Shown here: positions 12,681 through 25,703 of the stretch, one piece after another
Numbering within the stretch: position 1 is the stretch's first letter
Layout of the letters: each line of letters starts with the position of its first letter
Assembly: GCA_012295275.1 (NCBI GenBank)
Contig: CM022670.1
Location: 15,609,198 to 15,661,697 of the forward strand
Length of the DNA: 52,500 nt
Source: Chrysomallon squamiferum
Lineage: Eukaryota; Mollusca; Gastropoda; Neomphalida; Peltospiridae
Direction of reading: 5' to 3'
The notes under the pieces: generated by a model
Told to the model about the DNA's origin: nothing
Seen by the model: only the letters and a program-made list of their open reading frames with translations
Databases searched by the model: none
Made by a program: the position numbers and the translations under genes

Positions 12681-12751
12681 TCAATAACAACAACAACAAA
12701 ACAATAATAATAATAAAAATTAACAAAAACAATAACAATAATAATAACAAC

Positions 12752-12790
<39 letters not shown>

Positions 12791-13149
12791 AATAATAATA
12801 ATAATATCAACAACATCGATAACATATGATATTTTTAAACAGGAATGAAAAATACTGAATATTCGGTAAGGAAGGCAGAATGGCATATTATTGTTTATAT
12901 TCATAATATTGAAGTCTTAGTGGATTAATACTGAAAAATAAACAGATGTGGAAGATTTCTGCTATGAACGTTTGATATGTAACATATTAACGACTGCTCC
13001 ATCAAAACAAGATTTTTATTTTTATTTTTTCTGCTTGAACTTTTCATGGTCATTTCCAAATTCAGTTGTAATGCCACAAAACTAAATAATGATAATAACA
13101 ATTCAAGTTTGTCATCTCTACTTATATAAAAGGTGTGAGGTTGATGATG

Positions 13150-13209
<60 letters not shown>

Positions 13210-13544
13210 CAGTAATAATATTAATAACAATACTTCTAATACTAATAAAAATAATAATAAAAAGATCTAACCATTAATACATCATGTTTTCTTTCTTCAA
13301 CAAATATTTCGTATTTATTTATTTATTATTATTATTATTATATATACTAACACACACACATACAGAGAGACAGACAGATAGATAGATAGATAAAGTATGA
13401 GGATAAGAGGGATATATGAATTTGACATTAATTAATTAATCTGTGTCCAACTTTTTATAATGGTTTAGTACAAGTAAACTGTATAATATTCAATAAAATC
13501 TGAAACTAATTTGGTATCATGAAGTGAAAACATTATTTCTAATC

Positions 13545-13625
<81 letters not shown>
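12330..13625. repeat. Microsatellite cluster: (AAT)n, (GAT)n, (AAT)n, (GA)n
   Basis: Main tracts are (AAT)n at about 12629-12680, (GAT)n at 12751-12790, (AAT)n at 13147-13208 and (GA)n at about 13549-13622, with poly-A runs at 12317 and 12377. This is presumably the 5' intron or upstream region of the ZNF800-like gene. The remaining sequence is AT-rich and shows no exon I can support. Confidence 0.9.
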
Positions 13626-13626
<1 letters not shown>

Positions 13627-14589
13627 GAAAAATGCATTACAAAATTAAAATGTTCCGTTAACTTGTAGAATATTCATAAATATTATTTTAATTTATTCTC
13701 AGAATGCAACCAAAATAAAAAAGTAATTATGATCACACTAACTTATTATCAGATATGAGTGATGATAAAATATCCATCTTGACGACGGATATTTTGGCTG
13801 TGCCAGCATAATTGCAGCGCTTTGTTTTAGAAACTGCGGGCTATAATTAAAATATAATGCCTACCATGTAACTAAATACAAAAGAAAAATGCATGACAGC
13901 AAGTTATACATACCTTTAAATATGAACACCTCTTCTTTTTACCTTCAATACTATCAGTATTTTTTATATAACGTTACCGCTACTTTGAACGCTTCTCGAT
14001 TATCTAAAGCATTATGGGAACGAATTTACAAAACGTCTTGCTTGGTTAGAAACGTAATTAGCGTCGTTCGCAACTAGGGAAAATAATACGTGTTGCAGTT
14101 TTCATATTCATAATCCAATAGATTTTAAGTAGTGGAAAATTATACCATTTAAAATCAATCATTGATAACTTTAGCAAGCGTTTTATTTGTTTATTGTTGT
14201 TTGTTAATAAGTATCGCTAAAACTATAAAACATGCAGTTCTTAATTTTAATTGCTGAAAATTTCAAAAAGTACAAACAGAAGTTTCATAATAACAAAATG
14301 CATTTGTTACGTAATTATATTGGATGAGATATTAATAAGAAATTTGGAAGACATCACTTGGCCCTATTTTACAAAATAATTATTGCAGTCACAGTTTCCA
14401 CGGGGCGGAAAAGGGTGAATGAAAACAATAAATGTTGAAAACACTGACATGATAAAACTAGAAAAATAAATCATAACAAGAAATAAAGTAAAAACAAAAG
14501 TGTGATTTTTGTGTTTGCCTGCATTGACTTTTTAATTTGATTTATAGAGTGACTGTATGTATGCGTACATGTATAAAATTTTAGCTGAT
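13626..14589. other. Spacer with slightly CpG-enriched patches
   Basis: No supported gene. Patches at 13780-13830 and 13965-14080 have more CG dinucleotides than their surroundings, which would suit an upstream exon or promoter of the minus-strand ZNF800-like gene, but I find no convincing ATG plus donor. Confidence 0.3.
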
Positions 14590-14599
14590 TTTATATAGC

Positions 14600-14639
<40 letters not shown>

Positions 14640-14650
14640 TAGATAGATAG
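14590..14650. repeat. (ACAG)n/(ATAG)n tetranucleotide repeat
   Basis: GATA units on both sides of about ten ACAG units form a compound tetranucleotide tract ending directly against a GC-rich segment. Confidence 0.9.
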
Positions 14651-14765
14651 TTCTCTGGCCCAGGTTGAGTGGGAGGTGTTGGTTCCTGCAGGTCCCGCCC
14701 TGGCGTTTCGCACTGGCTGTATCAGTAACAGCTGTTTCTTCATCAAGGGTGGAATTTCACAATAT
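14651..14765. other. GC-rich non-repetitive segment, possible retroelement tail
   Basis: About 115 bases are markedly richer in G and C than their surroundings and abut a tetranucleotide repeat. The minus strand has TTGATGA, a short potential stem (GCTGT with ACAGC) and then GAAAC, an arrangement that recalls the 3' or 5' ends of some Penelope-like and related retroelements. This is weak resemblance; no coding frame is recognised. Confidence 0.25.
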
Positions 14766-15053
14766 GGTTAGCGCAGTTTAAATACTAAAAACTTTAACAT
14801 ACAGATGTTAAAATACGCGTAAGTCTGTGTTATGCAGGTAGACTTATTTGTCTGTCAGTCTCTATTTGTCTGTCTCTCTTTGTCTGTTTTTGTATGTATG
14901 CATGTATGTGCGGGTGTATATATATATCTGTCTATCTGACTATCAATCCGTTTATATAAAAGAGAGAAAGGTCTAAAGAAAACTAAACGAATTTTGGACT
15001 TCAGGTTCTTATTTTACTCTATTATCTGTATTAACATTTGTTTGTTTTTGTTT

Positions 15054-15711
<658 letters not shown>

Positions 15712-15766
15712 AACAATATAAAAAAATCAAAACACTACTGTAAGGTAACAGATCTATATTTTACAG

Positions 15767-15893
15767 GTAGCACATCACCATGTAACAAGCTGTACAAACT
15801 TAGTCTTGTTGACAGACTGTGGAATGAGGTCAGAGTTCCAGGAAATCCTGCACTGAACCATAACATATGTGTCATCCTTGAAAACTGCTTCAT
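15767..15893 (+). other. Exon-like segment, unrecognised
   Basis: After an acceptor-like TATATTTTACAG one frame is open and of balanced composition (SPCNKLYKLSLVDRLW, then NEVRVPGNPALNHN), standing out from the AT-rich surroundings before running into hydrophobic AT-driven codons. There is no start or clear donor. It could be a decayed exon or a transposon fragment. Confidence 0.25.
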
Positions 15894-15929
15894 TTTACTC
15901 ATAATTTACTATTTTATTATTTTTTAATT

Positions 15930-16680
15930 TAATGTAATAATTCTTAATTTATTATTATCATCACTTGGTTTGTGACAACATGTTTTTAAATAATCCTCAA
16001 TTTATTTCTTTAGTGAATTTATAGTTTACATAATTTTAAATAATTTAAATGAAATCAACACAACCAGAACATTCCAAATGAATCATTATCAGTGATATAT
16101 ATTAATTTACATAAAATACTGAACAAATGTTTCTGCACTACTTTTTTTATTATAGTCAATGTATTTTTAAATAATTGACATAAACATTTCTCAGCATTAT
16201 CTTTTTTCACCAAACAGAAAGACACTCAAAATAATAAATACATTTTAAAAATTCCAATCATCAGTAACATCAGTGCAAAATAATATTTTCCTGATGTTCA
16301 TAATTTGTTATCTACATTCTTCTGTTTTGAAGAATGGTTTTTCTACCTTAACCTCTTCATTGAGGTGAATACCACCATCACTATCAGCAATAATATGAAC
16401 CAATAGCAATGTCACCCAGGCAGTTTACAAGAGTCATAAATACGCTACATAAAAAAAAAATAATAATATTTTTTTTTACATACTGTAGTGTGAGACCAAA
16501 AATTATCTTTAATAATAGGAGACAATCTAAATTATTAAAGTTTAAACTTATCATAATCACTAATGATCATAATATGTTCAGAGAAACATGTTACCTAAGT
16601 AAAACTGCCAAGTAGTTACAGATACAACAATTTTTATTTTTGCTTGATTTTTTTGTTAACCCATTGGCCTTGTCAGATCA
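15930..16680. other. AT-rich spacer, nothing supported
   Basis: No gene, RNA gene or structured repeat is evident. Short open frames lack splice context and coding composition. Confidence 0.5.
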
Positions 16681-16780
16681 TATCAAAATATATTTAATCA
16701 TATCAGTATATATTTAATGATATCAAAATATGTTTAATCACATCAAAATATGTTTAATCATATCGAAATATAAATAATGA
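16681..16780. repeat. 20-bp minisatellite, 5 units
   Basis: Five consecutive units of exactly 20 bases with consensus TATCAAAATATATTTAATCA. The first four are near-identical and the fifth is diverged. It lies in the 3' flank of CABIT copy B, just before the block shared with the 3' flanks of E and D; it is not seen at those other copies. Confidence 0.9.
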
Positions 16781-17059
16781 TGATGACTCTACTCATCAAA
16801 ATTGATGTCACACACGCCTCTGAATACCCTCTATAAACTCAGTTATTCATTGTTATGTATATACTCCTTAATATTATATCATACACTATGTTTCTATATA
16901 TATATATATATACTTTTCTTCTTCTTCTTCTTTTTTTAAATTTTTTTAATTTTTATTTGTTTATTTTTCCCCTAACCCTGATATTTGAATATTTTGAAGG
17001 AACATTTTTTAGTAGAATGACATTCTTATGGCACATTTGTTGAGTTGTTTCTTGTTTTA

Positions 17060-17062
17060 GTT

Positions 17063-17142
<80 letters not shown>

Positions 17143-17150
17143 TATTACTA
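17060..17150. repeat. (TTC)n(TTA)n compound repeat
   Basis: A TTC run passes directly into a long TTA run. The TTC part recurs in the duplicated 3' flanks of E (near 25101) and D (near 34125), so the seed repeat predates the duplications. Confidence 0.93.
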
Positions 17151-18219
17151 TTATTAAAATTATCATTACTAATACTACCACTACTACTACTATACAACAG
17201 ATAATAAATCATGTGACATTGTGCTTTATTTCATAAATAATTTGTGCTGTATTAAATTAAAAAATTAAAAAACAATTTTAAAAATCGAATTAACATTTAT
17301 TTAGATGGTTTTACATTTCTTTTATTCATTAAAATCATTAATATTTTTTTCTATTAAAATTGTTGTTTTTGAAAACAATCACAATTAATTTATTAAAATA
17401 ACCATTACTTCATCCTAATCTATTTTATTCTTACTTGAAAAACCTTTTTATTTTATTTTATTTTATTTTTTTTTATTATTTTAGAAAGATGCTAATTGAT
17501 AACATGTTCTTTTCGCTTACATGCCATCATGAAAAAACAAAAACAAAGAGCAAACGCATATTTCTCACAAATAACAGTAAACATTTATAAACATTTTAGT
17601 TAATTATCCAGCTTGGGCCTCCATCCACGTTGAATTTTTTTCACTTTCAGTAAGTCAAATTCGCTAAGCATAAATGGCTCTTTTCTCAACTGGTCGCGTG
17701 ACAAACCATCGAAAAGTTCTCCATCAATTTTGTGTGTGATGCAAAGTTCAGCGAGTTCTGGTAGTCCGCATTCTAAAAAACAGTCCCTTAGTTCTTGTAC
17801 ACTCCTTCCAGAGAATGATCTTCTTGTTGCATATTCTCCTCTTTTTTTATCAGTGCATGACGTCACTTCCCTTCTTTCTGTGAACGAAAATGTTGCTTTA
17901 ACTTTATCGTAGATTTTTCTATCAAGAGTTTTCACCTGAAAATTGGTGACTTCCCTGTCGTCAATATAGTCATAGACGTTGTCTCCATCACAATTTGGCG
18001 TTTCGACCGAAGCAGAATAAAACTGTGCGGACATTCTGTTTGGAGACTGCTTTTTTATCAGACGTGTTTGTTCGACGATAAATCTGCCTAAAGTGTGAAT
18101 TTTGCTTTTCTTGCCTGGCTGAAAATAAAATAACATAAATAAATTCAAAAGTAGAAGCAATGTTTTTACAGTACTAATGGTAGCAACTGTATCAGTATCA
18201 GTAGTAGTAACACTAACAG

Positions 18220-18332
<113 letters not shown>

Positions 18333-18451
18333 TGAGTGTATACAAATTTAGCCATTGAATTAAAAATTGATATACATTTATACAGAATAAAAAGGGATGT
18401 TTTACTAGTGCCAGTCTTGAATTTACATTTTTCACATTTGTTCAAATACAG

Positions 18452-18453
18452 TA

Positions 18454-18519
<66 letters not shown>

Positions 18520-18520
18520 T
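18452..18520. repeat. (ATT)n repeat in intron 3 of copy B
   Basis: About 23 ATT units. Copies C (27508-27560, 27629-27681) and D (35317-35457) carry longer or mixed arrays at the same intron position. Confidence 0.95.
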
Positions 18521-18661
18521 CTACTCTAAGTGATGGAAGAGGTTTAACATAATTATCTTTATTTTAAAGGTTTGACCTCGCTGTGCCCGAAGTCTGTAGG
18601 GATTAGTAAGGGATTAAGTGATACGACTGAACGCTTCAGTCGCTATAGTCAGCGTCATTAA

Positions 18662-18970
18662 AGTGAACACTCACTCAGAATCCAAGCCGATCTAGACGAT
18701 CCACAAGTTTTAAGGTTTGCGGACTCTGTCATCGAACAGTGGATTAAATCTCCCAGCAAAAAAGTCTGGAATCATTTCAAAACAAATGGTGCCAGAACTA
18801 CGAATCACGTTGAGGGGTGGCATTCAAAACAGAAAACGAAGGGCCGCAGTCATCCCAGCATCGTTACATTCATAAATATGATTAAGAGAGAAAAGGCTTT
18901 GGCTGAAGCTACAATTTTACAATGTACATCTAGTGGAAGGTTGACTTTGATATACGCCAGCTCCTCATGA
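18662..18970 (+). mobile_element. MULE-type transposase C-terminal fragment (relic)
   Basis: Inside intron 3 of copy B, on the opposite strand, about 103 codons are open to a TGA at 18968. They include VWNHFKTNGARTTNHVEGWH followed by GRSHPSIVTFI and KREKALAEA. The pattern R-T-x-N-x-x-E-G-W-H, then H-P, then an E/K-rich helix is typical of the C-terminal part of MULE-like transposases and the FLYWCH/MULE proteins common in invertebrates. No start, DDE core or terminal repeats are present, so it is a fragment. The same insertion in decayed form lies at about 35540-35700 in copy D, and only its edges remain in copy C (about 27700-27785). Confidence 0.65.
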
Positions 18971-19089
18971 CAGGACAGAAATCTGCCACAGAATATGCTG
19001 TGAAATGTAATAAGACCATTGTTGGTCTTTTGGGAAATACAATATACTGTAATCCCTTATTGTTTTATCCTTTGCTATCCTTGACTGCT

Positions 19090-19190
19090 TCAGTCAATAT
19101 ATAATATATAATAATAGGTGCGGGCACAGTGAGGTGACCCCATTTTAAATGCTTCTTAATAATCGGTGACACGCTTTCATTATTAACTCA
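19090..19190. repeat. Conserved intron-3 block shared by copies B, C and D
   Basis: A block around GGTGCGGGCACAGTGAGGTG, followed by an ATCGGTGACACGC segment, is almost identical at 19118, 27841 and 35884. It is more conserved than neighbouring intron sequence. It may simply be recent duplication, or may be a constrained element such as a splicing or regulatory site close to microexon 3. Confidence 0.6.
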
Positions 19191-21472
19191 AGGAGTAAAT
19201 GTAATTGTAAAATGCTTACTTGTTCAGGCAACATGTTTTCTGAAAAACAAACCAAACACAAATAATTCTACAAATATGAAAATATATTAGAATGCATTAG
19301 CAACAGACAATCATACAAGTGCAGATAAGTAAACATTCATTAAGGTATCTTTTATTTGCTGTACAGTGTTAACATTTTAAATGGGAATATTTCTATTTTA
19401 TGACATTTGATGAAATCAAACAGCAAACCTTGTTTCTGTAAATCCATTCTACTTGTAAATACATCACCAATCAGCGGCATTCCAGAATCAGATTTTTGCG
19501 ATGAATACTTATCTGAAATTAAATAAGAAATCAAATTCATATTTCCAAGTTATGAACTGAAATTATAACTATTATTTATAATACAGTTACACTATATATT
19601 TTACTGGAATGAAGAATGGATATTAACGTGTATATTTAATTATTTAATTAATAAAAGATAAAAATGTGATTGATCTGACAATGCAGACACCATATTTTGA
19701 ACTATTATTTTATTAGTTGTTTTTTTATAATTATGTACAGACAGCATTCTGAATGAGATGTCATTCTGGACGATCTTTAGTGTGGAAGACTCAGTCTAGA
19801 AATAATAATAATAATTGAAAATGTCTCCATGAAAGAAAATTTATAGTGAAATATTTTTTTTTTTTTTTTTTTTTTCTTCTTTTTCTTAAAATTTTGTGAT
19901 GATGGTTTTTATTTTTAATTTATTTTATTTTATATCAATTTTTTTTTTTTTTGATGATTTTTATTTGATTTGATTTGATTTTAAGCAATAATGCTTATAC
20001 GCACAAGACTTATATATCGCCTAACTGCTTCTTTAATAATTCTCATTTTTATTCTTTTCATTTACAAATAACTATTCAAATGTATGTTTGCTTCACCTTT
20101 TCATTTCTTTCATACTTCTGATCAAATATTTTTTCCAAAACAGTCTCGATAGCTAATAACCCAAAATATAAACGATTAAAATAAGCTGATTAAAGAATAC
20201 GTTTTAATTTAGAAGCTTCCACTTTAAATACAGTTAACTTAAATGAACAAGAATTATGATTTTAAAAATTTACCAGATTGTACTGTTTCTGATTTTCTGG
20301 ACATCATCTCGAGTCTTGATGGATTCTGCAGCACCGTTCTTGATTTTGGAAATGTTTTGCATTTCTCCCTGGAACTATCTGACTTTCTACGTATATCTTC
20401 TCCTTCAGAACAGGCGATTGCAGTCTCGGGCTTGAGAGCAGAAACAGATGTGTCATTATTCGAATGGACAGCAGACAATGATGGACGCGTTGCTTCTTCA
20501 TCGAGACAAATTTTGTTGAAAAGTTCAATGTACAAAGCTCCTTCGACAGACCGCTCTGAGCTCTGATTTCGGAAATGAAGGAAAACTAAATCTTCGTAAA
20601 TAGACGTATTTTTATTATTTGGAAGCTGGACTTCGATGTTTGCCACTACATCGTTGTCTAGAGGAAGAATAACAGCACTACGTCGACATACAGGAGCTGA
20701 AGAATCAGACTGGAATGACTTGTAGTGTCCAAATAAAAAACTTTCTCTCACCTTTCCTTCCAGTAAGAATTACCTCTCCTGTGAAAGTCTTGAAGTTAGC
20801 TACAGCTTCTAAGAAAGTTTTTGTGAAAGAATTAGTGGTACTCTCTTCTATGAATTTAATACACTGCGGACATCGAAATTTTAAAATTTCCTCAACAGTG
20901 TACTTGGTGTCACTTGCTACAGTTATGAAAGAACCTGTCATTTTATGTGGAAGAAACATTTTTAATTTCCCGCAAATTACTTTCAAACCAATTTGATGTT
21001 TCTCTGAATTTGCAACTATGGTTAAATTTTCTAGTATATCATTTTCCATCAGAATGTTTTGTTTGCCATTTAGATCTTCGAAAACAATTCCTCTTCCAAT
21101 TTTCACTTTACTGGGCATGAACTGCATGAGCTGACCTACAGAAGTGTACTCAAACCCCACTCCGTGAATCGGTAAGATATGTACGTAACCTTTGTATTTC
21201 AGAGGGATTCTCAGTTGTTCTGTTGTTGTTCTGTACTCATTACCATCCCACCTCGCAACATAGGCTTCCGCCCATGTCTCAGATTCACTCGAGTCTATTT
21301 TAATTATGTCACCTCGCGAGAACGAAGTGCAGTCGTTTTCAGAATACAAGCCTTCACATACCTTAACAACTACAGGCAGAGTCACTTTTTCACCAATCTC
21401 CTTAAGAGTACACGTCTCTTCAGACCAGAATTTATCATCGTCACAATCGGACGTGGACGACGGTGTCGCCAT

Positions 21473-23631
21473 TAGGAAGGACTACACAAGCAACATTACC
21501 TCCTAGTAGCAAAAATGTGTACACTATCAGTTACACCCGGAACATACGGACTGGCGAACAGTCGTGTTGAAAATGTTGCACTCTACTGACTACGTACAAT
21601 AAGTATATCCTCTTTATAAGGTCACTGTTGTTTATCTGTTAGAAATTCCGTACAAAATTAAGCTCAGTTAACTTACATAATATTCCGACTGAATTGTTTG
21701 TTTTTAAAAATCCTTCTCAGCAGATGCTATTCGCGAAAGTTTTATTAGATGTCAAAATAAACTGAATACTTGTTTGTTTGTACTTCGTGACTCACGTCAC
21801 TGTAAGATAAGCTTGAAAAAAATGTCAACGTGCTTAAGTTGTAGCTTCCTTTTAGGTTATTTTGTGTCAGTCCGTAGAGATGGGCCAGTGTATAAGAAAA
21901 TAAGTAACGTTAACACGATAGTGGATAACTTACTAGTCGCATAAAATTTATAATTACAAATTTCGTTTTATATCTACCACCTTCAAACAAAGGCAGCAGT
22001 AATTTTCTGTAGTGATTCATTTGTCGACTGTAATGATTCGACCTATATGTAAACTTTTCTGTATGAAATGGCTGACTTCATCACGTATTCTAGTTACAGT
22101 TAAGTTACTTACCATGTAATTTACCCTTGAAAAATGAAAGTATATGCAAAGGAAAACGTTAAATATGTATACTTTGTTAGACTAGCTGGATTTGTTATAT
22201 TTTTACGTGTTACATTAAAATCTAGTTTATAGTTATTTGACAAACTGTAAAAAGGGAATAGCATAATTGAAATATAATTATTCGCCAGGAACCATGTACA
22301 TTTTCATTGCATCAGGGATTTTTACTACAAACTACCCCTAATCAACGATGTTTCTAAAGATAGATATATATATATATATTTTTTTTTTTTCTGAAACATC
22401 ACTTGAACTGTTATTTTTACACAGTTACAAGTTTTATTTACATGCACGTTCCAAAAAAATAGATTTTCGCCACTCTTTACAATTTCACTTGATGAAACTG
22501 GTCGATTCGACAATTCTGACAAGCGAAAGTGGTCTTATATATAGTTTTTATATCTGACCTTTTTGTATTTGCAAAGCAGTAAAAGAAAAATCGTAGCTAC
22601 ATACTCAGTAAAACCTCAGCAAACAAAGAGTGGTCTTAACGATTCAAGACTACCAAATAAATAAAGAACAAAAACAACACAAGCCTCTAATAATCCTAAC
22701 ACCGAAAACAAGGGAAATTACTCCATACATGTTGGTTATTCATGTAGAAAAAGAAAAAGAAATAATTATATTTTATTTTTAAAATTCTTTTCAATTTAGC
22801 CATAGAGCCAGGTAAACTATCATTAAATAATTTAAAATATTAAATCACTATATCAAAATGGCCGACCAGTGATGGTAAGTAAATAAAATTATAGCATTCA
22901 AAAATGAAGCCTCAGCGTAAGGAGTAAGGCTAAGCACAATTAATTTTAAGTCATTATTACCCCGCCTCGAACGTTACGACAATATTACTGTTAATATATA
23001 AACGATAAATTAAATTTATATCTGAACTAGAAATGTGTACAAATACCAATTTGTAGTTATTATTTCCTCTTACAGAATATGTATACGGGCACTCCCACAA
23101 TATTTACACTGAATACACAAGTAGGCATCTAGTACTAACATTAATTTAGAAAATAAAAAAATAAAAATAAAGAGATAAACAGAACACCTGTCGATTAAAA
23201 TAAATACATTTTAAAAAATTGCATAAAAGACATGTTTAAATTAAGATGTTAGATATTTAGCAACAATCTGTAGCATTCTTAAATAACTTTTCTCAGCAAA
23301 AAATTTAACTTAACTTTATAAGTAGTGCATTTGAAGTTAGTGAATTGTTCTCTAACAAAGCAAAGCAATTTTGTTTGGAATTTTCATACCAGATAAAATC
23401 ATATTTTCAGTAACATCTCCTAGATTCCCTATATTAGATTTTATTTAAGAATTGGGTTTTTCTGGTATGTTGAAATCCCACTATTCATAAACCACCATAA
23501 ACAAAGAAATTTAAAAATAATTAAATGAGAAGAGCCTTTCTTATTGTTGGCAGTGGTGTATCTAGGGGAAATAGCGCCTATAGCAAGCACTGAAATTGTA
23601 CCCATGTCCAAGCATCTCACACCACTATTAA

Positions 23632-23640
<9 letters not shown>
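21473..23640. repeat. Duplicated 5' flank of copy B
   Basis: This gene-free stretch aligns in blocks with the 5' flanks of C (30098-31400 and again 33285-33715) and D (38351-39600). A block near 23545-23630 (GTATCTAGGGGAAATAGCGC) recurs at 33629-33715. Relative to B, copy C has about 1.9 kb of extra sequence between the two blocks. I see no gene here. Confidence 0.65.
21585..21619 (-). promoter_or_regulatory. TATA box and initiator of CABIT copy B
   Basis: On the minus strand TTATAAA lies at 21619-21613 and TCAGT at 21589-21585, spaced about 32 bases as in a classical TATA-plus-initiator core promoter. The ATG follows about 115 bases after the initiator. Copy A keeps an equivalent pair, whereas C and D read TGTAAAAAC and TCGAC at the same places. 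Confidence 0.5.

Positions 23641-23711
<71 letters not shown>
23634..23711. repeat. (TTA)n repeat
   Basis: About 25 TTA units. A much shorter run occupies the paralogous position near 33705-33726. Confidence 0.95.
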
Positions 23712-23713
<2 letters not shown>

Positions 23714-24495
23714 AATATACCTGGAGTGTATTGTTGTAGGATATAGAACGAACTCTTTAAAAAAAAAAATCACAAGACTTTGTGAAATTGAAAGAGAATT
23801 GAGGAATTAATTTGTGAGATAAATGTGTGATAAGAATGAGATTATTAAGAAAAATAACTAAATCCAGTCACCCTTCATTAAATAAAAGTTTTATTCAAAT
23901 ATATATTTAGGCTTTATACAAGACTTTTTTACGTATATACCTAAGATTATGTATTGTATATGGTCATAAATATTTGGCTGAGGCAAAAAGACTCACCAAA
24001 ACATAAAGTATAACCTACTTAAGTCATAGGTACCCAAACTATGAATTTTTTTTTTTAGTAAGAACATTATATTTCAAAGATTACTATATTTTACTACATT
24101 ACTGTATTATTATAAGCACTATATTTTTACATAATAATTTAAACAAGTTCTTTAACAATCTGGCCACCCTAGTGCTTCTCACACACATAAAAAGACAAAA
24201 TGATAGATCATATGTTTGAAGAAGATTCTTTTTTTAAAATTCTTTTCGGATTCTGCTGAGTGGCACCCTCTTCAAGTGGTGGTAATTGCCATACCTGCCA
24301 TACCCTAGACACATCCCTGATTGTTGGATGATATAAAACAAAAAAAAAATGTAAAAGAATAAAACAAAAAAAAAATTAAATTTGTCAGAATTATATGGAC
24401 AAAAATTATTATTGAAATTATAAGACAAGAAATTTTGTTGTTTAATCCTTTCAGACAATGTTACCTAAGCTTACCCACTCTTTCATCGGCCTCAG
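23712..24495. other. AT-rich spacer, nothing supported
   Basis: Only A/T-rich sequence and short open frames without splice context are seen up to the MTMR9-like exon relic. Confidence 0.5.
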
Positions 24496-24605
24496 TTTGA
24501 AATTATGGAGGATGGCTGCCAGGCTTTCCAGTCAAAACGGAATTTGCGAGATTCAAAGAAGATTGTGAAGAATGGAGACTAAGTGCTGTTAACAGTGACT
24601 TCCAG
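24496..24605 (+). pseudogene. MTMR9-like exon relic (myotubularin-related), frameshifted
   Basis: A 110-base segment is bordered by an acceptor (CGGCCTCAG) and a donor (CTTCCAG then GTAGGT). The first frame gives FEIMEDGCQAF; after a one-base shift the next gives VKTEFARFKEDCEEW followed by RLSAVNSDFQ. Together they follow the order of the catalytically inactive phosphatase-like protein MTMR9 (FEVIEDGW, then an EF, then EWRLSYVN). The Trp after EDG is Cys here. With a frameshift and no neighbouring MTMR9 exons that I can find, this looks like a stray duplicated exon rather than part of a live gene. A frameshift from assembly error cannot be excluded. Confidence 0.65.
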
Positions 24606-24735
24606 GTAGGTGGGGCTAAATTTTGTATCCTAGGAGCATAATTTCAACATGCAGAGATCAGTCAGGGCGTTTGGTAAAAAAATAAATAATATCAGTGGAG
24701 GATCCAGGAGAGGGGTGAATTCCTAGGAATTGTGT

Positions 24736-24783
24736 GTGTCTGTGTGTGTGTGTGTGTGTGTGTCTGTATGTGTGTGTGTGTGT
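24736..24783. repeat. (GT)n repeat
   Basis: Slightly interrupted GT/TG tract just before the sequence that resembles the 3' flanks of B and D. Confidence 0.93.
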
Positions 24784-24839
24784 TCATTCATTTTTAATGA
24801 ATTTACGAATATACTGACAATCACTACTGATTAAAATTT

Positions 24840-25524
24840 ACTATTTAGCAAAATACATTACATAAATAATGTGTCACAGACACCCCAGAATATTCTCTGT
24901 AAACTCAGTAAATCATTGTTTTATATATTCCTTAATATCATATCATACACTATTTCCATTATTATATATAAACCATATATATTATTTCTTTTTTTTTTCT
25001 CTTTTCATTAGTAGGATGAATGACGTCACGTGCTGCGAAACGTTATTTAATAATGCTACTGATTGTTCCTAAATACGATAAAATTTCTTGTTTTCGTTTT
25101 TCTTCTTCTTCTTCTTACTACTACTACTATTACTACTATAAAAGAGATAATGCATCATGTGACATAGAGCTTTATTTCATAAATCAGTTGCGCTGTATTA
25201 ACTTAAAAAATTAAAAAACTATTTTAAAAATCGAATTAACATTTATTAAGATGGTTTTACATTTCTTTTATTCATTAATATTATTTTCTATTATAACTTG
25301 TTTTTAAAACAATCACAAATGATTTATCAAAATAACCATTAATCCATCCTTATCTATTTTATTTTTAATTGAAAAATTTTTTTTTTTTTTTTTTAAATTC
25401 ATTTATATACTTATTTCTTTCTTTCTCTTTCTATCTTTATTATTATTGTTATTATTATTATTGTTATTGTTACTATTATTATTAGTATTAGTATTAGTAT
25501 TAGTATTAGTATTGTTATTGTTAC

Positions 25525-25570
<46 letters not shown>

Positions 25571-25703
25571 GAAAGGAGAAACTGATAATTAGATGCTAAT
25601 TGATAATATATTCTTTTCGCTTACATACCTTCATGAGAAAACCAAAAACAAAGAGCAAACGCATATTTCTCACAAATAACAGTAAACATTTTCAAATATT
25701 TAG
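24840..25703. repeat. Duplicated 3' flank of relic E
   Basis: Matches the 3' flanks of copies B (about 16800-17599) and D (about 33790-34667), including the segments CATGTGACAT and TTAACATTTATT and a TTC/ACT-rich repeat. An expanded TTA/GTA/ATT microsatellite lies at 25436-25570. No gene. Confidence 0.65.

Noticed and set aside
20243-20566. Plus-strand frame of 107 codons opposite exon 1 of copy B, and similar ones opposite copies A, C and D
   Set aside because: Antisense shadows of the CABIT exons; their similarity to one another simply follows the duplication.
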